Positions 15,912-24,634 of a stretch of 57,022 nucleotides of DNA are shown piece by piece. The notes under the pieces are model-generated. The model had not been told where the DNA came from and ran no database searches. It saw only the letters and a program-made list of their open reading frames with translations. Origin of the DNA: Rhizobiaceae bacterium (GTDB taxonomy: Bacteria > Pseudomonadota > Alphaproteobacteria > Rhizobiales > Rhizobiaceae). Location: positions 1 to 57,022 of the forward strand of contig JACVCH010000012.1 of the NCBI GenBank assembly GCA_016742175.1, written 5' to 3'. Position 1 is the first letter of the stretch, and each line of letters starts with the position of its first letter. A program made the position numbers and the translations under genes.

Positions 15912-16712
15912 TCAGCCCTTGCGCGCTGCGCGAAAGTCGGCTGGGCGCTTTTGGAGGAAGGCAGCGACGCCTTCCTTGTAGTCGTCCGACATACCCGCCT
16001 CGCGCTGGTATTTGCGTTCTGCATCGAGCTGCGCGTCGAGCGAGTTGGTCGATGCCTCTTGGATCGCCTTCTTGGTCAGCGCGTAGGCGTTGGTCGGGCC
16101 CTTGGCCAAGGTTTCGACCAGCTTGATCGCCTCGTCCATCAGCTTGTCGTCGTCGACGGCCTTCCAGATCAGGCCCCAATTGGCGGCATCCTCGGCGGAG
16201 AGCGGTTCGGCCGTCAGGGCGAGCGCCTTGGCGCGTGCTTCGCCGAGGTGCCGGGTCAGCCAGTAGGTGCCGCCGGCGTCGGGGACGAGCGCTATCTTGG
16301 AGAAGGCCTGGATGAACTTCGCCGACTTCGCGGCCAGCACGATGTCGCAGGAAAAGGCGATGTTCGCACCCGCCCCGGCCGCGACGCCGTTGACCGCGCA
16401 GACGACCGGCTTTTCCATCGCGCGCAGCTTGCGCACCAGCGGATTGTAGAAATTTTCCAGCGTCTTGCCGAGGTCGGGTCGCTCACCCATCATCGCCGGG
16501 TCGCGGTCCGAAAGGTCCTGGCCCGCGCAAAATCCACGGCCGGCGCCGGTCAAGAGGATCGCGCCGCAATCGGCGCTCCTCTCGCATTCATCGAGCGCGG
16601 CGCGCAGCGCATGGTGCTGCGCCTCGTTGAACGAATTCAGCCGGTCCGGCCGGTTGAGCGTGATGACGGAATAGCCGTCCCGCTTCTCGTGAATGACGAC
16701 GTCCTGGCTCAT
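15912..16712 (-). CDS. paaG: Enoyl-CoA hydratase/isomerase, PaaG-like
   Basis: A 266-residue crotonase-fold enzyme. The oxyanion-hole motifs are GAGRGFCAGQDLSDRD (residues about 57-72) and NGVAAGAGANIAFSCDI; GRGFCAGQDL is typical of PaaG, which isomerises ring-1,2-epoxyphenylacetyl-CoA to an oxepin, and of close beta-oxidation relatives. The acidic residue in IALVPDAGGTYWL matches the PaaG catalytic Asp. A strong ribosome site (GGGAGGGGAGG) precedes the ATG. No other phenylacetate genes are near, so a general enoyl-CoA isomerase role is possible. It is followed by a repeat and lies 22 bases downstream of mrp on the same strand. Confidence 0.88.
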   Translation of the reverse strand: MSQDVVIHEKRDGYSVITLNRPDRLNSFNEAQHHALRAALDECERSADCGAILLTGAGRGFCAGQDLSDRDPAMMGERPDLGKTLENFYNPLVRKLRAMEKPVVCAVNGVAAGAGANIAFSCDIVLAAKSAKFIQAFSKIALVPDAGGTYWLTRHLGEARAKALALTAEPLSAEDAANWGLIWKAVDDDKLMDEAIKLVETLAKGPTNAYALTKKAIQEASTNSLDAQLDAERKYQREAGMSDDYKEGVAAFLQKRPADFRAARKG

Positions 16713-16734
16713 GGCCTCCCCTCCCTCTTCCTGC

Positions 16735-17889
16735 TTACTCGAAGACGATCTTCGGCGTCGCCGCTTCGCTTGCGGCCACCTCCGCGCGCAGCCGCTCGAG
16801 CACTTTTCTCGCGATTTCCCGATACACGCCTGCCTGCGGGCCGGTCGGGTTCGAAACCACGACCGGCGTTCCGGCGTCCGACGTCTCGCGCACATCCATC
16901 GTCAGCGGCACGGCGCCGAGGAACGGCACGCCGAGGCGTTCGGCCTCGCGCTCGGCCCCGCCATGGCCGAAGATGTCGTAGCGCGCTCCGGTGTCGGGCG
17001 CGATGAAATAGCTCATATTCTCGACGATGCCGAGCAGCGGCACGTCGACCTTCCTGAACATGTTGAGACCCTTGCGGGCGTCGATCAGGGCGAGGTCCTG
17101 CGGCGTCGAGACGATCACCGCGCCGGCGAGCGGCACGTTCTGCGCCATCGTCAGTTGCGCGTCGCCGGTGCCGGGGGGCATGTCGACCACGAGCACGTCG
17201 AGTTCGCCCCACTGCACTTCGCGCAGCATCTGCGTCAGCGCCGACATGACCATCGGCCCGCGCCAGATCATCGGCGTCTCCTCCTCGACGAGGAAGCCCA
17301 TCGACATGACCTTGACGCCATAATTTTCCATCGGCTTCAGCGTCTTGCCGTCGACCGTCTCCGGCTTCCCCCTGATGCCGAGAAGACGCGGCATGGACGG
17401 GCCATAGATGTCGGCATCGAGAATGCCGATCTTGAGGCCGAGCGCGGCAAGGCCGAGCGCGATGTTGACCGCCGTCGTCGACTTGCCAACGCCGCCCTTG
17501 CCGGAGGCGACCGCGATGATCGAGCCGATGCCCGGCACGCCGCGCTTGCCGGACTGCGTCGACGGCGGGGCCGCCGGAGGCGCGGGACGCGGGGCGGGCT
17601 TTGGCGCGGGACGCGGGGGCGCTGCTTCCATGCCGCCGCCCTTCTTTTCCGCCGTCAGCGCCACGACCGCGCCGGCAACGCCGGGGATCGCCTTGACGAC
17701 ACGCTCGGCGGCCGCGCGCAGCGGCTCCAACTCCTGCGCGCGGGCGGAGGGAACGGTGATCGAGAAGAACACCTTGGAATCGGCGATGAAGATATCCGAA
17801 ACGAGCCCGAGCGAGACCAGATCGCCCTCGAAATCGGGGCCCTTCACGGTCTTGAGCGCTTCGAGGACGGTTTCCTTGGTGACGGTCAT
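16735..17889 (-). CDS. mrp: Mrp/ApbC-family iron-sulfur carrier ATPase
   Basis: A 384-residue protein with an N-terminal MIP18/DUF59 domain (residues 1-90), a Pro/Ala-rich linker (PAPKPAPRPAPPAAPP, about 108-125) and an Mrp/NBP35 P-loop ATPase. The ATPase has the deviant Walker A SGKGGVGKST, DADIYGPSMPR, and VVDMPPGTGDAQLT. Family members deliver Fe-S clusters to apoproteins. The CxxC motif that follows NMSYF in E. coli ApbC is absent here (NMSYFIAPDTGARYDIF), as appears usual in alphaproteobacteria. Placement just before the formate dehydrogenase region, an Fe-S-rich enzyme, is suggestive only. ATG at 17889. Confidence 0.94.
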   Translation of the reverse strand: MTVTKETVLEALKTVKGPDFEGDLVSLGLVSDIFIADSKVFFSITVPSARAQELEPLRAAAERVVKAIPGVAGAVVALTAEKKGGGMEAAPPRPAPKPAPRPAPPAAPPSTQSGKRGVPGIGSIIAVASGKGGVGKSTTAVNIALGLAALGLKIGILDADIYGPSMPRLLGIRGKPETVDGKTLKPMENYGVKVMSMGFLVEEETPMIWRGPMVMSALTQMLREVQWGELDVLVVDMPPGTGDAQLTMAQNVPLAGAVIVSTPQDLALIDARKGLNMFRKVDVPLLGIVENMSYFIAPDTGARYDIFGHGGAEREAERLGVPFLGAVPLTMDVRETSDAGTPVVVSNPTGPQAGVYREIARKVLERLRAEVAASEAATPKIVFE

Positions 17890-18034
17890 GATGCACGTTT
17901 CGCTAAAATGGACTGATGAGCAGATAGGCCATTATCGGCTGCGAACCAAGCGGCGAAGTTTTTCGCACGATCGATGTAGGGGCGCGGGCGGCACCTGCGT
18001 CCTTTGGCAACAACCAACCGGGAAGGAGTTCGAC

Positions 18035-18100
18035 ATGCAGGACAAGCTGACCACGTGGCTCTGGTTCGAGACCGAGGCCGAGGAGGCGGCGCGTGGCTGA
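18035..18100 (+). pseudogene. Remnant of a PhnB/VOC-family gene (first 21 codons)
   Basis: After a good GGAAGGAG ribosome site, a 21-codon frame reads MQDKLTTWLWFETEAEEAAR and then stops. This is the characteristic N-terminus of PhnB-like glyoxalase/VOC proteins (usual form M...ITTFLWFD..AEEAA..Y). The remaining 120 or so codons are missing and the LysR gene begins 38 bases later. The piece therefore looks like the leftover of a deletion. Confidence 0.6.
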
Positions 18101-18138
18101 GGCTTTCGCGGCAGCGTCCCGCGCGATAGGGTCCGGCC

Positions 18139-19038
18139 ATGATCGACCGGCTGGAATTCTTCATCGCGCTGGCGCGGGCGCAGCATTTCGGCCGCGCCGC
18201 CGAGGAACTCGGCATCACCCAGCCGACGCTTTCGGCCGCGATCAAGGCGCTGGAGGACCAGCTTGGCGTGATGCTCGTCAAGCGCGGCTCGCGCTTCCAG
18301 GGGCTGACCGCCGAGGGCGAGCAGGTGCTGGTCTGGGCGCGGCGGATCACCGGCGACGCGCGGACCATGAAGGAGGAGATGCGCGCGGCGCGGCATGGCC
18401 TGTCTGGCCGCATCCGCATAGCGGCGATCCCCACCGCGCTCGCCATGATCCCGCGACTGACGACGCCGTTTCGCGACCATCATCCCGGCGTCACCTTCTC
18501 GGTCCTGTCGCGCACTTCGATCGAGGTTCTGACGCTGCTCGGCAATTTCGATATCGATGTCGGCATTACCTACCTCGACAACGAGCCGCTCGGCCGCGTC
18601 GTCTCGGTGCCGCTTTATTCGGAGCGCTACCAGCTCATCACCGCCGCCGGCACGCAGTTTTCCGATCGTCAATCGGTCACTTGGGCCGAAGTGTCGGGCC
18701 TGCCGCTCTGCCTCCTGACGCCCGACATGCAGAACCGGCGCATCATCGACCAGCATCTGGCCGAGGCCGGCAGCGTCGCCCGGCCGACGCTGGAATCGAA
18801 CTCGATGATCGTGCTGTTTTCGCATATCCGCACCGGCAAATGGTCGTCGATCATGCCGCTGAACCTTGCCGAGACCTTCGGCTTCGCCGAGCCGATCCGC
18901 GCCATCCCCATCGTCGAGCCGGACGCCAGTCACGTCGTCGGTCTGGTGGCCGCCGATCGTAGGCCGCACACGCCGCTCGTGGCGGCGCTTCTGGACGAGG
19001 CGATGACGCTTGCAGGCGACTTCCATGCCGAGCGCTGA
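18139..19038 (+). CDS. LysR-family regulator upstream of formate dehydrogenase
   Basis: A 299-residue LysR regulator: helix-turn-helix at residues 3-60 (FFIALARAQHFGRAAEELG, ITQPTLSAAIKALE) and an effector domain with an LLTPDMQNRR segment. It lies immediately upstream of and co-oriented with fdsGBA, where a LysR gene (often called fdsR) is found in other bacteria carrying this operon. It is thus the likely formate- or metabolite-responsive regulator. A perfect LysR-type palindrome at 19062-19082 lies between it and fdsG. Confidence 0.9.
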   Translation: MIDRLEFFIALARAQHFGRAAEELGITQPTLSAAIKALEDQLGVMLVKRGSRFQGLTAEGEQVLVWARRITGDARTMKEEMRAARHGLSGRIRIAAIPTALAMIPRLTTPFRDHHPGVTFSVLSRTSIEVLTLLGNFDIDVGITYLDNEPLGRVVSVPLYSERYQLITAAGTQFSDRQSVTWAEVSGLPLCLLTPDMQNRRIIDQHLAEAGSVARPTLESNSMIVLFSHIRTGKWSSIMPLNLAETFGFAEPIRAIPIVEPDASHVVGLVAADRRPHTPLVAALLDEAMTLAGDFHAER

Positions 19039-19061
19039 CCTAATGTCATCGTGAGGATCGC

Positions 19062-19082
19062 TTGATAGACTTCTTCTATCAA
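19062..19082. promoter_or_regulatory. LysR-type operator palindrome upstream of fdsG
   Basis: TTGATAGA-CTTCT-TCTATCAA is a perfect 8-bp inverted repeat with a 5-base centre. It contains the classical LysR T-N11-A core (T at 19066, A at 19078). It sits 85-105 bases before the fdsG start, where a LysR activator would bind. The assignment is by motif and position. Confidence 0.55.
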
Positions 19083-19166
19083 ACGACGAGACAGCTTTAT
19101 TGATTCCAGTGCATTTCTGCGGCTTGATCGAAACTGCACACATGCCTTGATCAGGGAGGGCGCTGC

Positions 19167-19646
19167 GTGACGATGCAGCAGGCAAGTACCCAGATCGCAG
19201 CGAAGACCGCTGCCATCATCGCCGAGTATCAGGGGCTGGAAGGCCCGCTGCTGCCCATCCTGCACGGCATTCAGGACGAATTCGGCTTCGTGCCGCAGGA
19301 TGCCCTTCCGGTGATCGCCGATGCGCTGAACATCTCCAATGCCGAGGTGCATGGCGTCGTGACCTTCTATCACGACTACCGTCGCGCCCCTGCGGGCCGC
19401 CACGTCGTCAAGCTGTGCCGCGCGGAAGCGTGCCAGTCGATGGGCGGCGATGCGCTGGCCGCGAGGCTGCAGGCGCTGCTCGGCATCGGCTTCCACGAGA
19501 CGTCGGCCGACGGCGCGGTGACGCTGGAGCCCGTCTACTGCCTCGGCCTGTGCGCCTGCGCGCCCTCCGCCATGGTCGACGGCGAGGTGATCGGCCGGCT
19601 GGACGCAGAGCGGATCGAAGAAATCGCGGCGGAGGTCCGGGCATGA
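19167..19646 (+). CDS. fdsG: NAD-dependent formate dehydrogenase gamma subunit (NuoE-like)
   Basis: A 159-residue thioredoxin-fold [2Fe-2S] subunit of soluble NAD+-dependent formate dehydrogenase, homologous to NuoE. It shows the N-terminal helical part (LPILHGIQDEFGFVP), GVVTFYHDYR, the cluster cysteines in CRAEACQSMGG and YCLGLCACAPSAMVDG. The subunit lies in the electron chain from the Mo-FDH alpha subunit to the NAD site. GTG 19167 is chosen because GGGAGGG lies 6 bases upstream; ATG 19173 is an alternative. It is the first gene of fdsG-fdsB-fdsA-fdhD-fdsD. Confidence 0.95.
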   Translation: MTMQQASTQIAAKTAAIIAEYQGLEGPLLPILHGIQDEFGFVPQDALPVIADALNISNAEVHGVVTFYHDYRRAPAGRHVVKLCRAEACQSMGGDALAARLQALLGIGFHETSADGAVTLEPVYCLGLCACAPSAMVDGEVIGRLDAERIEEIAAEVRA

Positions 19647-19674
19647 TGTCGGCGACTGTTTTCGCGCGTCACAG

Positions 19675-19785
19675 CCCCCTCTGGCCTGCCGGCCATCTCC
19701 CCCTCAAGGGGGGAGATCACGCGGTGTCGACGACGAGACTGATCTCCCCCCTTGAGGGGGAGATGGCCGGCAGGCCAGAGGGGGG
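19675..19785. repeat. Palindromic repeat (family A) inside the fds operon
   Basis: Inverted repeat between fdsG and fdsB. Its arms are CCCCCTCTGGCCTGCCGGCC, then CATCTCCCCCTCAAGGGG, and the exact reverse complement on the right, separated by about 25 bases. It is related to the copies at 9391-9502 and 24482-24600. It separates two genes whose products form one enzyme, so it must be read through or bypassed by an internal promoter. Confidence 0.85.
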
Positions 19786-19809
19786 TAATGCCGGTGGGGA
19801 GGCGTTCGA

Positions 19810-21366
19810 ATGACCGCGATTATCTACATCCCCCGCGATTCCGGGGCGCTGGCGCTCGGCGCCGAAAAGGTCGCGACGACCGTTCAGGCCGAGCTTGCCG
19901 CGCGCAATGTCGATGCGAAGATCGTGCGCACGGGTTCGCGCGGGCTCTACTGGCTGGAGCCGATGGTCGAGGTGGAGACGGCGAATGGCCGTGTCGCCTA
20001 TGGCCCGGTGCGTCCGTCCGACGTCGCTTCGCTGTTCGACGCCGATTTCGTTGCCGGTGGTGAACACGCGAAATCGCTCGGCAAGCCGGAGGAGATTCCG
20101 TTCATCGCCCGCCAGACGCGCCTCACCTTCGCGCGCTGCGGCATCATCGATCCGGTGTCGCTCGACGACTACCGCGCCCTTGGCGGTCTCGCCGGGCTCG
20201 AAAAGGCCGTCGCGATGGAGCCGATCGACATCGTCGCGACCGTGACCGAATCCGGCCTGCGCGGGCGCGGCGGCGCGGGCTTTCCGACCGGCATCAAGTG
20301 GAAGACCGTCCACGACGCGCCGGGCGCGCGCAAATACATCGTCTGCAACGCCGACGAGGGCGACTCGGGCACCTTCGCCGACCGCATGATCATGGAGGGC
20401 GATCCCTTCGTCCTCATCGAGGGCATGGCGATCGCCGGCATCGCCACGGGCGCGACCAAGGGCTACATCTACATCCGTTCGGAATATCCGCACGCCGTCG
20501 CGACCATGAATGTGGCGATCGAGGTCGCGCGCGGCGCGGGCGTCCTCGGGCCGCGCGTGCTCGGCTCGGCGCATGCGTTCGACATGGAAGTTCGCGTCGG
20601 CGCGGGCGCCTATGTCTGCGGCGAGGAGACCTCGCTCCTGAACTCGCTGGAAGGCAAGCGCGGCGTGGTGCGCGCCAAGCCGCCGCTCCCCGCGCTGCAG
20701 GGGCTCTTCGGCAAGCCGACCGTCGTCAACAACGTCATCTCGCTCGCCTCCGTGCCGATCATCCTCGACAAGGGCGCGGCGCATTACAAGGATTTCGGCA
20801 TGGGCCGCTCGCGCGGCACCATCCCGATCCAGATCGCCGGCAACGTCAAGCATGGCGGGCTGTTCGAGGCCGCGTTCGGGCTCAGCCTGGGCGAGATCGT
20901 CGACGAAATCGGCGGCGGGACGGCTTCGGGTCGCCCCGTCAAGGCGGTGCAGGTCGGCGGGCCGCTGGGCGCCTATTTCCCGCGCGCACTGTTCGACACG
21001 CCGTTCGACTACGAGGCGTTCGCCGCAAAGGACGGTCTGATCGGCCATGCCGGCATCGTCGTCTTCGACGACAGCGCCGACATGCTCTCCCAGGCGCGGT
21101 TCGCGATGGAGTTCTGCGCGGTCGAATCCTGCGGCAAATGCACGCCCTGCCGCATCGGCTCAACGCGCGGGGTCGAGACGCTCGACCGGATCGGCGCCGG
21201 CATCGAGCCGGAGGCGAACCTCGCGCTCGTCTCCGACCTCTGCAACACGATGAAATTCGGTTCGCTCTGCGCGCTGGGTGGTTTCACGCCCTATCCGGTG
21301 ATGAGCGCCATCACGCATTTTCCCGATGATTTCAGGCCGCGCGAAGTCGCGCAGGCTGCGGAATAG
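19810..21366 (+). CDS. fdsB: NAD-dependent formate dehydrogenase beta subunit (NuoF-like)
   Basis: A 518-residue flavoprotein subunit that transfers electrons from formate oxidation to NAD+. It has an N-terminal thioredoxin-like segment (residues 1-120) and then the NuoF core. The core has the NADH/FMN site GLRGRGGAGFPTG and NADEGDSGTF, and the [4Fe-4S] cysteines ESCGKCTPCRIG near the C-terminus, with the fourth Cys in SDLCNTMKFGS. Length fits FdsB. GGGGAGG precedes the ATG. The gene is flanked on both sides by palindromic repeats. Confidence 0.96.
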   Translation: MTAIIYIPRDSGALALGAEKVATTVQAELAARNVDAKIVRTGSRGLYWLEPMVEVETANGRVAYGPVRPSDVASLFDADFVAGGEHAKSLGKPEEIPFIARQTRLTFARCGIIDPVSLDDYRALGGLAGLEKAVAMEPIDIVATVTESGLRGRGGAGFPTGIKWKTVHDAPGARKYIVCNADEGDSGTFADRMIMEGDPFVLIEGMAIAGIATGATKGYIYIRSEYPHAVATMNVAIEVARGAGVLGPRVLGSAHAFDMEVRVGAGAYVCGEETSLLNSLEGKRGVVRAKPPLPALQGLFGKPTVVNNVISLASVPIILDKGAAHYKDFGMGRSRGTIPIQIAGNVKHGGLFEAAFGLSLGEIVDEIGGGTASGRPVKAVQVGGPLGAYFPRALFDTPFDYEAFAAKDGLIGHAGIVVFDDSADMLSQARFAMEFCAVESCGKCTPCRIGSTRGVETLDRIGAGIEPEANLALVSDLCNTMKFGSLCALGGFTPYPVMSAITHFPDDFRPREVAQAAE

Positions 21367-21383
21367 AACATGTCTGCGTTTGG

Positions 21384-21534
21384 CGACCCCCACTCCGGCC
21401 CTTCGGGCCACCTCTCCCCCGAACGACGGGGGAGAGGAAAGACTGCCCCAACGCCGGCGCTTTTCCAGCTTGGGTTCCTCTCCCCCGTCGATCGGGGGAG
21501 AGGTGCCGAGCGCAGCGAGGCGGAGTGGGGGTCG
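21384..21534. repeat. Palindromic repeat (family B) inside the fds operon
   Basis: Inverted repeat between fdsB and fdsA. The outer arms are GACCCCCACTCCG and CGGAGTGGGGGTCG. The inner hairpins are CTCTCCCCCGAACGACGGGG-type and CTCTCCCCCGTCGATCGGGG-type. This is another sequence family than the elements in the two neighbouring junctions. No gene lies within it. Confidence 0.85.
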
Positions 21535-21578
21535 ACCGACGCCCGCTGCGGCGCTAATTCTTGTCCAGGAGCCTTCTG

Positions 21579-24452
21579 ATGGGTCTCGTTCACGAAACCG
21601 ACTACGGCACGCCCGCCGCGAAATCCGAACGCCAGGTGACGCTGACGATCGACGGCCGCTCGGTCACCGTGCCCGAAGGCACGTCGATTATGCGGGCGGC
21701 GATGGAGATCGGCACCGAGATTCCGAAGCTGTGCGCGACGGACATGCTGGATTCCTTCGGGTCCTGCCGCGTTTGCGTCGTCGAGATCGAGGGCCGGGGC
21801 GGCACGCCGGCCTCCTGCACGACGCCTGTCGCGGAAGGCATTTCCGTAAGGACGCAATCGGACCGGCTGGGTGCGATCCGGCGCGGCGTCATGGAGCTTT
21901 ACGTTTCGGACCATCCGCTTGGCTGGGACGCAAATTCCGGTCTCGGCGGCAGCGAATTCGATGCTGTGCTGAAAACTGTCGGCTTCACAGAGAACCGCTA
22001 TGGCCATGAGGGCCGCAACCATGTGGCGCCCGGCAATGGCTCCCTCAACATCGACTATATCGCGCGCGATACCTCCAACCCCTACTTCGCGTATGACCCG
22101 GCGCAGTGCATCGTATGCTCGCGCTGCGTTCGCGCGTGTGAGGAGGTTCAGGGCACGTTCGCGCTGACGGTCGAAGGGCGCGGATTTGACTCGCGCATTG
22201 CGGCGGGGCCGACCAATTTTCTTGAATCCGAATGTGTTTCCTGCGGCGCCTGCGTGCAGGCCTGCCCGACCGATGCGCTGCGCGAAAAATCGGTGCTTGA
22301 AAAGGGCATGCCGACGAGCTCGGTCGTCACGACCTGCGCCTATTGCGGTGTCGGCTGCTCGTTCAAGGCGGAAATGCAGGGCGAGGACCTGATCCGCATG
22401 GTGCCGTGGAAGGACGGCAAGGCCAATCGCGGGCATTCGTGCGTCAAAGGCCGCTTTGCCTACGGCTATTCGACCCACAAGGACCGCATCCTCAACCCAA
22501 TGGTCCGCGACAAGATTAGCGATCCCTGGCGCGAGGTGACGTGGGACGAGGCCTTCGCGCATATCGCGAAGGAATTCCGCCGCATCCAGTACCAGTACGG
22601 CAAGGGCGCGATCGGCGGCATCACCTCCTCGCGCTGCACCAACGAGGAGACCTATCTCGTCCAGAAGCTGGTGCGGCAGGGCTTTGGCAACAACAATGTC
22701 GATACCTGCGCGCGCGTCTGCCATTCGCCGACCGGATACGGGCTCGGCCAGACCTACGGTACGTCCGCCGGAACGCAGGATTTCGACTCGGTCGAGCAGA
22801 CCGACGTCGTAATGATCATCGGCGCCAACCCGACCGACGGGCATCCGGTCTTCGCCTCGCGGCTGAAGAAGCGCCTGCGCCAGGGCGCCAAGCTGATCGT
22901 GCTCGACCCGCGCCGCACCGACATCGTGCGCTCGCCGCATATCGAGGCGCAGCACCATCTGCCGCTGAAGCCCGGCACCAATGTCGCGGTCCTGACCGCG
23001 CTTGCCCATGTCGTCGTGACCGAAGGCCTCTTCGACGAGGCGTTCGTGCGCGAGCGCTGCGACTGGTCGGAGTTCGAGGACTGGGCTTCCTTCGTCGCCG
23101 AGGAACAGAACTCGCCGGAAGTCGTCGGCGCACTCGCCGGCATCGATCCGGAAGAGATTCGCGGCGCGGCGCGGCTTTACGCCACCGGCGGCAATGGCGC
23201 GATCTATTACGGGCTCGGCGTGACCGAGCATTCCCAAGGCTCGACCACGGTGATGGCGATCGCCAACCTTGCCATGGCGACCGGCAATATCGGCCGGCCG
23301 GGCGTCGGCGTGAACCCGCTGCGCGGGCAGAACAACGTGCAGGGCTCGTGCGACATGGGCTCGTTCCCGCACGAACTGCCGGGCTACCGCCACGTCTCCG
23401 GCGACGCGGTCCGCGACATCTATGAGAGCCTCTGGGGCACCAGGATCGACAACGAACCGGGCCTGCGCATCCCCAACATGCTGGACGCCGCCGTCGAAGG
23501 CACGTTCATGGGCATCTACATCCAGGGCGAGGACATTCTCCAGTCCGACCCGGATACGAAGCACGTCTCCGCCGGTCTCGCCGCCATGGAATGCGTGGTT
23601 GTCCACGACCTCTTCCTCAACGAGACGGCGAACTACGCCCATGTCTTCCTGCCGGGATCGACCTTCCTCGAGAAGGACGGGACCTTCACCAATGCCGAGC
23701 GCCGCATCAACCGCGTGCGCAAGGTGATGGCGCCGAAGAACGGGCTTGCCGACTGGGAAGTGACGCAGCGGCTCGCGCAGACGATGGGGCTTTCCTGGAC
23801 CTACACGCATCCTTCGCAGATCATGGACGAGGTGGCGAAGACCACGCCGTCCTTCGCGGGCGTCTCGTTCGACCTTCTCGACAAGGTCGGATCGGTGCAG
23901 TGGCCCTGCAACGAAAAGGCCCCGCTCGGCACGCCGATCATGCATGTCGACGGCTTCGTGCGCGGCAAGGGCAAGTTCATCCGCACAGAATATGTCGCGA
24001 CCGACGAGAAGACCGGGCCGCGCTTCCCGCTGCTTTTGACCACCGGGCGCATCCTGTCGCAGTACAATGTCGGCGCGCAGACGCGGCGCACGGAAAACGT
24101 CGTCTGGCACGACGAGGACCGGCTGGAAATTCACCCGCACGACGCCGAACAACGCGGCCTGCGCGACGGCGACTGGGTACGGCTGGCGAGCCGCGCCGGC
24201 GAGACGACGCTGCGTTCGCTGATCACCGAGCGCGTCGCGCCGGGCGTGGTCTACACGACCTTCCACCACCCGAACACGCAGGCCAACGTCATCACCACCG
24301 ACTTCTCCGACTGGGCGACGAACTGTCCGGAATACAAGGTCACGGCGGTTCAGGTGACGCCATCGAACGGTCCTTCAGACTGGCAGGTGGACTACCAGGA
24401 CCAGGCGCGGCAGTCGCGGCGGATCGCGCGGCCGCTGGAGGCGGGGGAGTGA
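21579..24452 (+). CDS. fdsA: NAD-dependent formate dehydrogenase alpha subunit (molybdenum catalytic subunit)
   Basis: A 957-residue catalytic subunit oxidising formate to CO2 at a bis-molybdopterin Mo centre. Domains in order are: an N-terminal [2Fe-2S] domain (residues about 15-95, FGSCRVCVVEIEG); ferredoxin-type clusters (CIVCSRCVRACEE and CVSCGACVQACP); the [4Fe-4S] motif CAYCGVGC; and the molybdopterin oxidoreductase and dinucleotide-binding domains. The Mo ligand is cysteine (DTCARVCHSPTGYG), so no selenocysteine is used. ATG 21579 follows AGGAG at the normal distance; in-frame upstream codons fall in the repeat. Confidence 0.97.
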   Translation: MGLVHETDYGTPAAKSERQVTLTIDGRSVTVPEGTSIMRAAMEIGTEIPKLCATDMLDSFGSCRVCVVEIEGRGGTPASCTTPVAEGISVRTQSDRLGAIRRGVMELYVSDHPLGWDANSGLGGSEFDAVLKTVGFTENRYGHEGRNHVAPGNGSLNIDYIARDTSNPYFAYDPAQCIVCSRCVRACEEVQGTFALTVEGRGFDSRIAAGPTNFLESECVSCGACVQACPTDALREKSVLEKGMPTSSVVTTCAYCGVGCSFKAEMQGEDLIRMVPWKDGKANRGHSCVKGRFAYGYSTHKDRILNPMVRDKISDPWREVTWDEAFAHIAKEFRRIQYQYGKGAIGGITSSRCTNEETYLVQKLVRQGFGNNNVDTCARVCHSPTGYGLGQTYGTSAGTQDFDSVEQTDVVMIIGANPTDGHPVFASRLKKRLRQGAKLIVLDPRRTDIVRSPHIEAQHHLPLKPGTNVAVLTALAHVVVTEGLFDEAFVRERCDWSEFEDWASFVAEEQNSPEVVGALAGIDPEEIRGAARLYATGGNGAIYYGLGVTEHSQGSTTVMAIANLAMATGNIGRPGVGVNPLRGQNNVQGSCDMGSFPHELPGYRHVSGDAVRDIYESLWGTRIDNEPGLRIPNMLDAAVEGTFMGIYIQGEDILQSDPDTKHVSAGLAAMECVVVHDLFLNETANYAHVFLPGSTFLEKDGTFTNAERRINRVRKVMAPKNGLADWEVTQRLAQTMGLSWTYTHPSQIMDEVAKTTPSFAGVSFDLLDKVGSVQWPCNEKAPLGTPIMHVDGFVRGKGKFIRTEYVATDEKTGPRFPLLLTTGRILSQYNVGAQTRRTENVVWHDEDRLEIHPHDAEQRGLRDGDWVRLASRAGETTLRSLITERVAPGVVYTTFHHPNTQANVITTDFSDWATNCPEYKVTAVQVTPSNGPSDWQVDYQDQARQSRRIARPLEAGE

Positions 24453-24481
24453 GGGAAACCTGAGATGGCGAGTTCCTTCGC

Positions 24482-24600
24482 GCCCCCCACTGTCCTGCCG
24501 GACATCTCCCCCGCGAGGGGGGAGATCAGCCAATCGCAAAGGATAACGCGCGTGATCTCCCCCCTCGCGGGGGAGATGTCCGGCAGGACAGAGGGGGGCG
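24482..24600. repeat. Palindromic repeat (family A) inside the fds operon
   Basis: Inverted repeat between fdsA and fdhD with arms CCCCCCACTGTCCTGCCGGA and CATCTCCCCCGCGAGGGGGG, mirrored on the right as CTCCCCCCTCGCGGGGGAG and TGTCCGGCAGGACAGAGGGG. It is nearly identical to the copy at 9391-9502. A separate small hairpin, GGAGCG-GGA-CGCTCC, follows at about 24605-24619, just before fdhD. Confidence 0.85.
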
Positions 24601-24634
24601 CCGTGGAGCGGGACGCTCCCATAGGCTCGCGCCG

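Noticed and set aside
21579-24452. Possible selenocysteine in the formate dehydrogenase
   Set aside because: The Mo ligand position is a normal cysteine codon (in CARVCHSPTG) and the frame has no internal TGA.
9391-24600. Repeats considered as a CRISPR array
   Set aside because: The copies are single, 110-150-base inverted repeats at separate gene junctions, with no regular repeat-spacer pattern and no cas genes.
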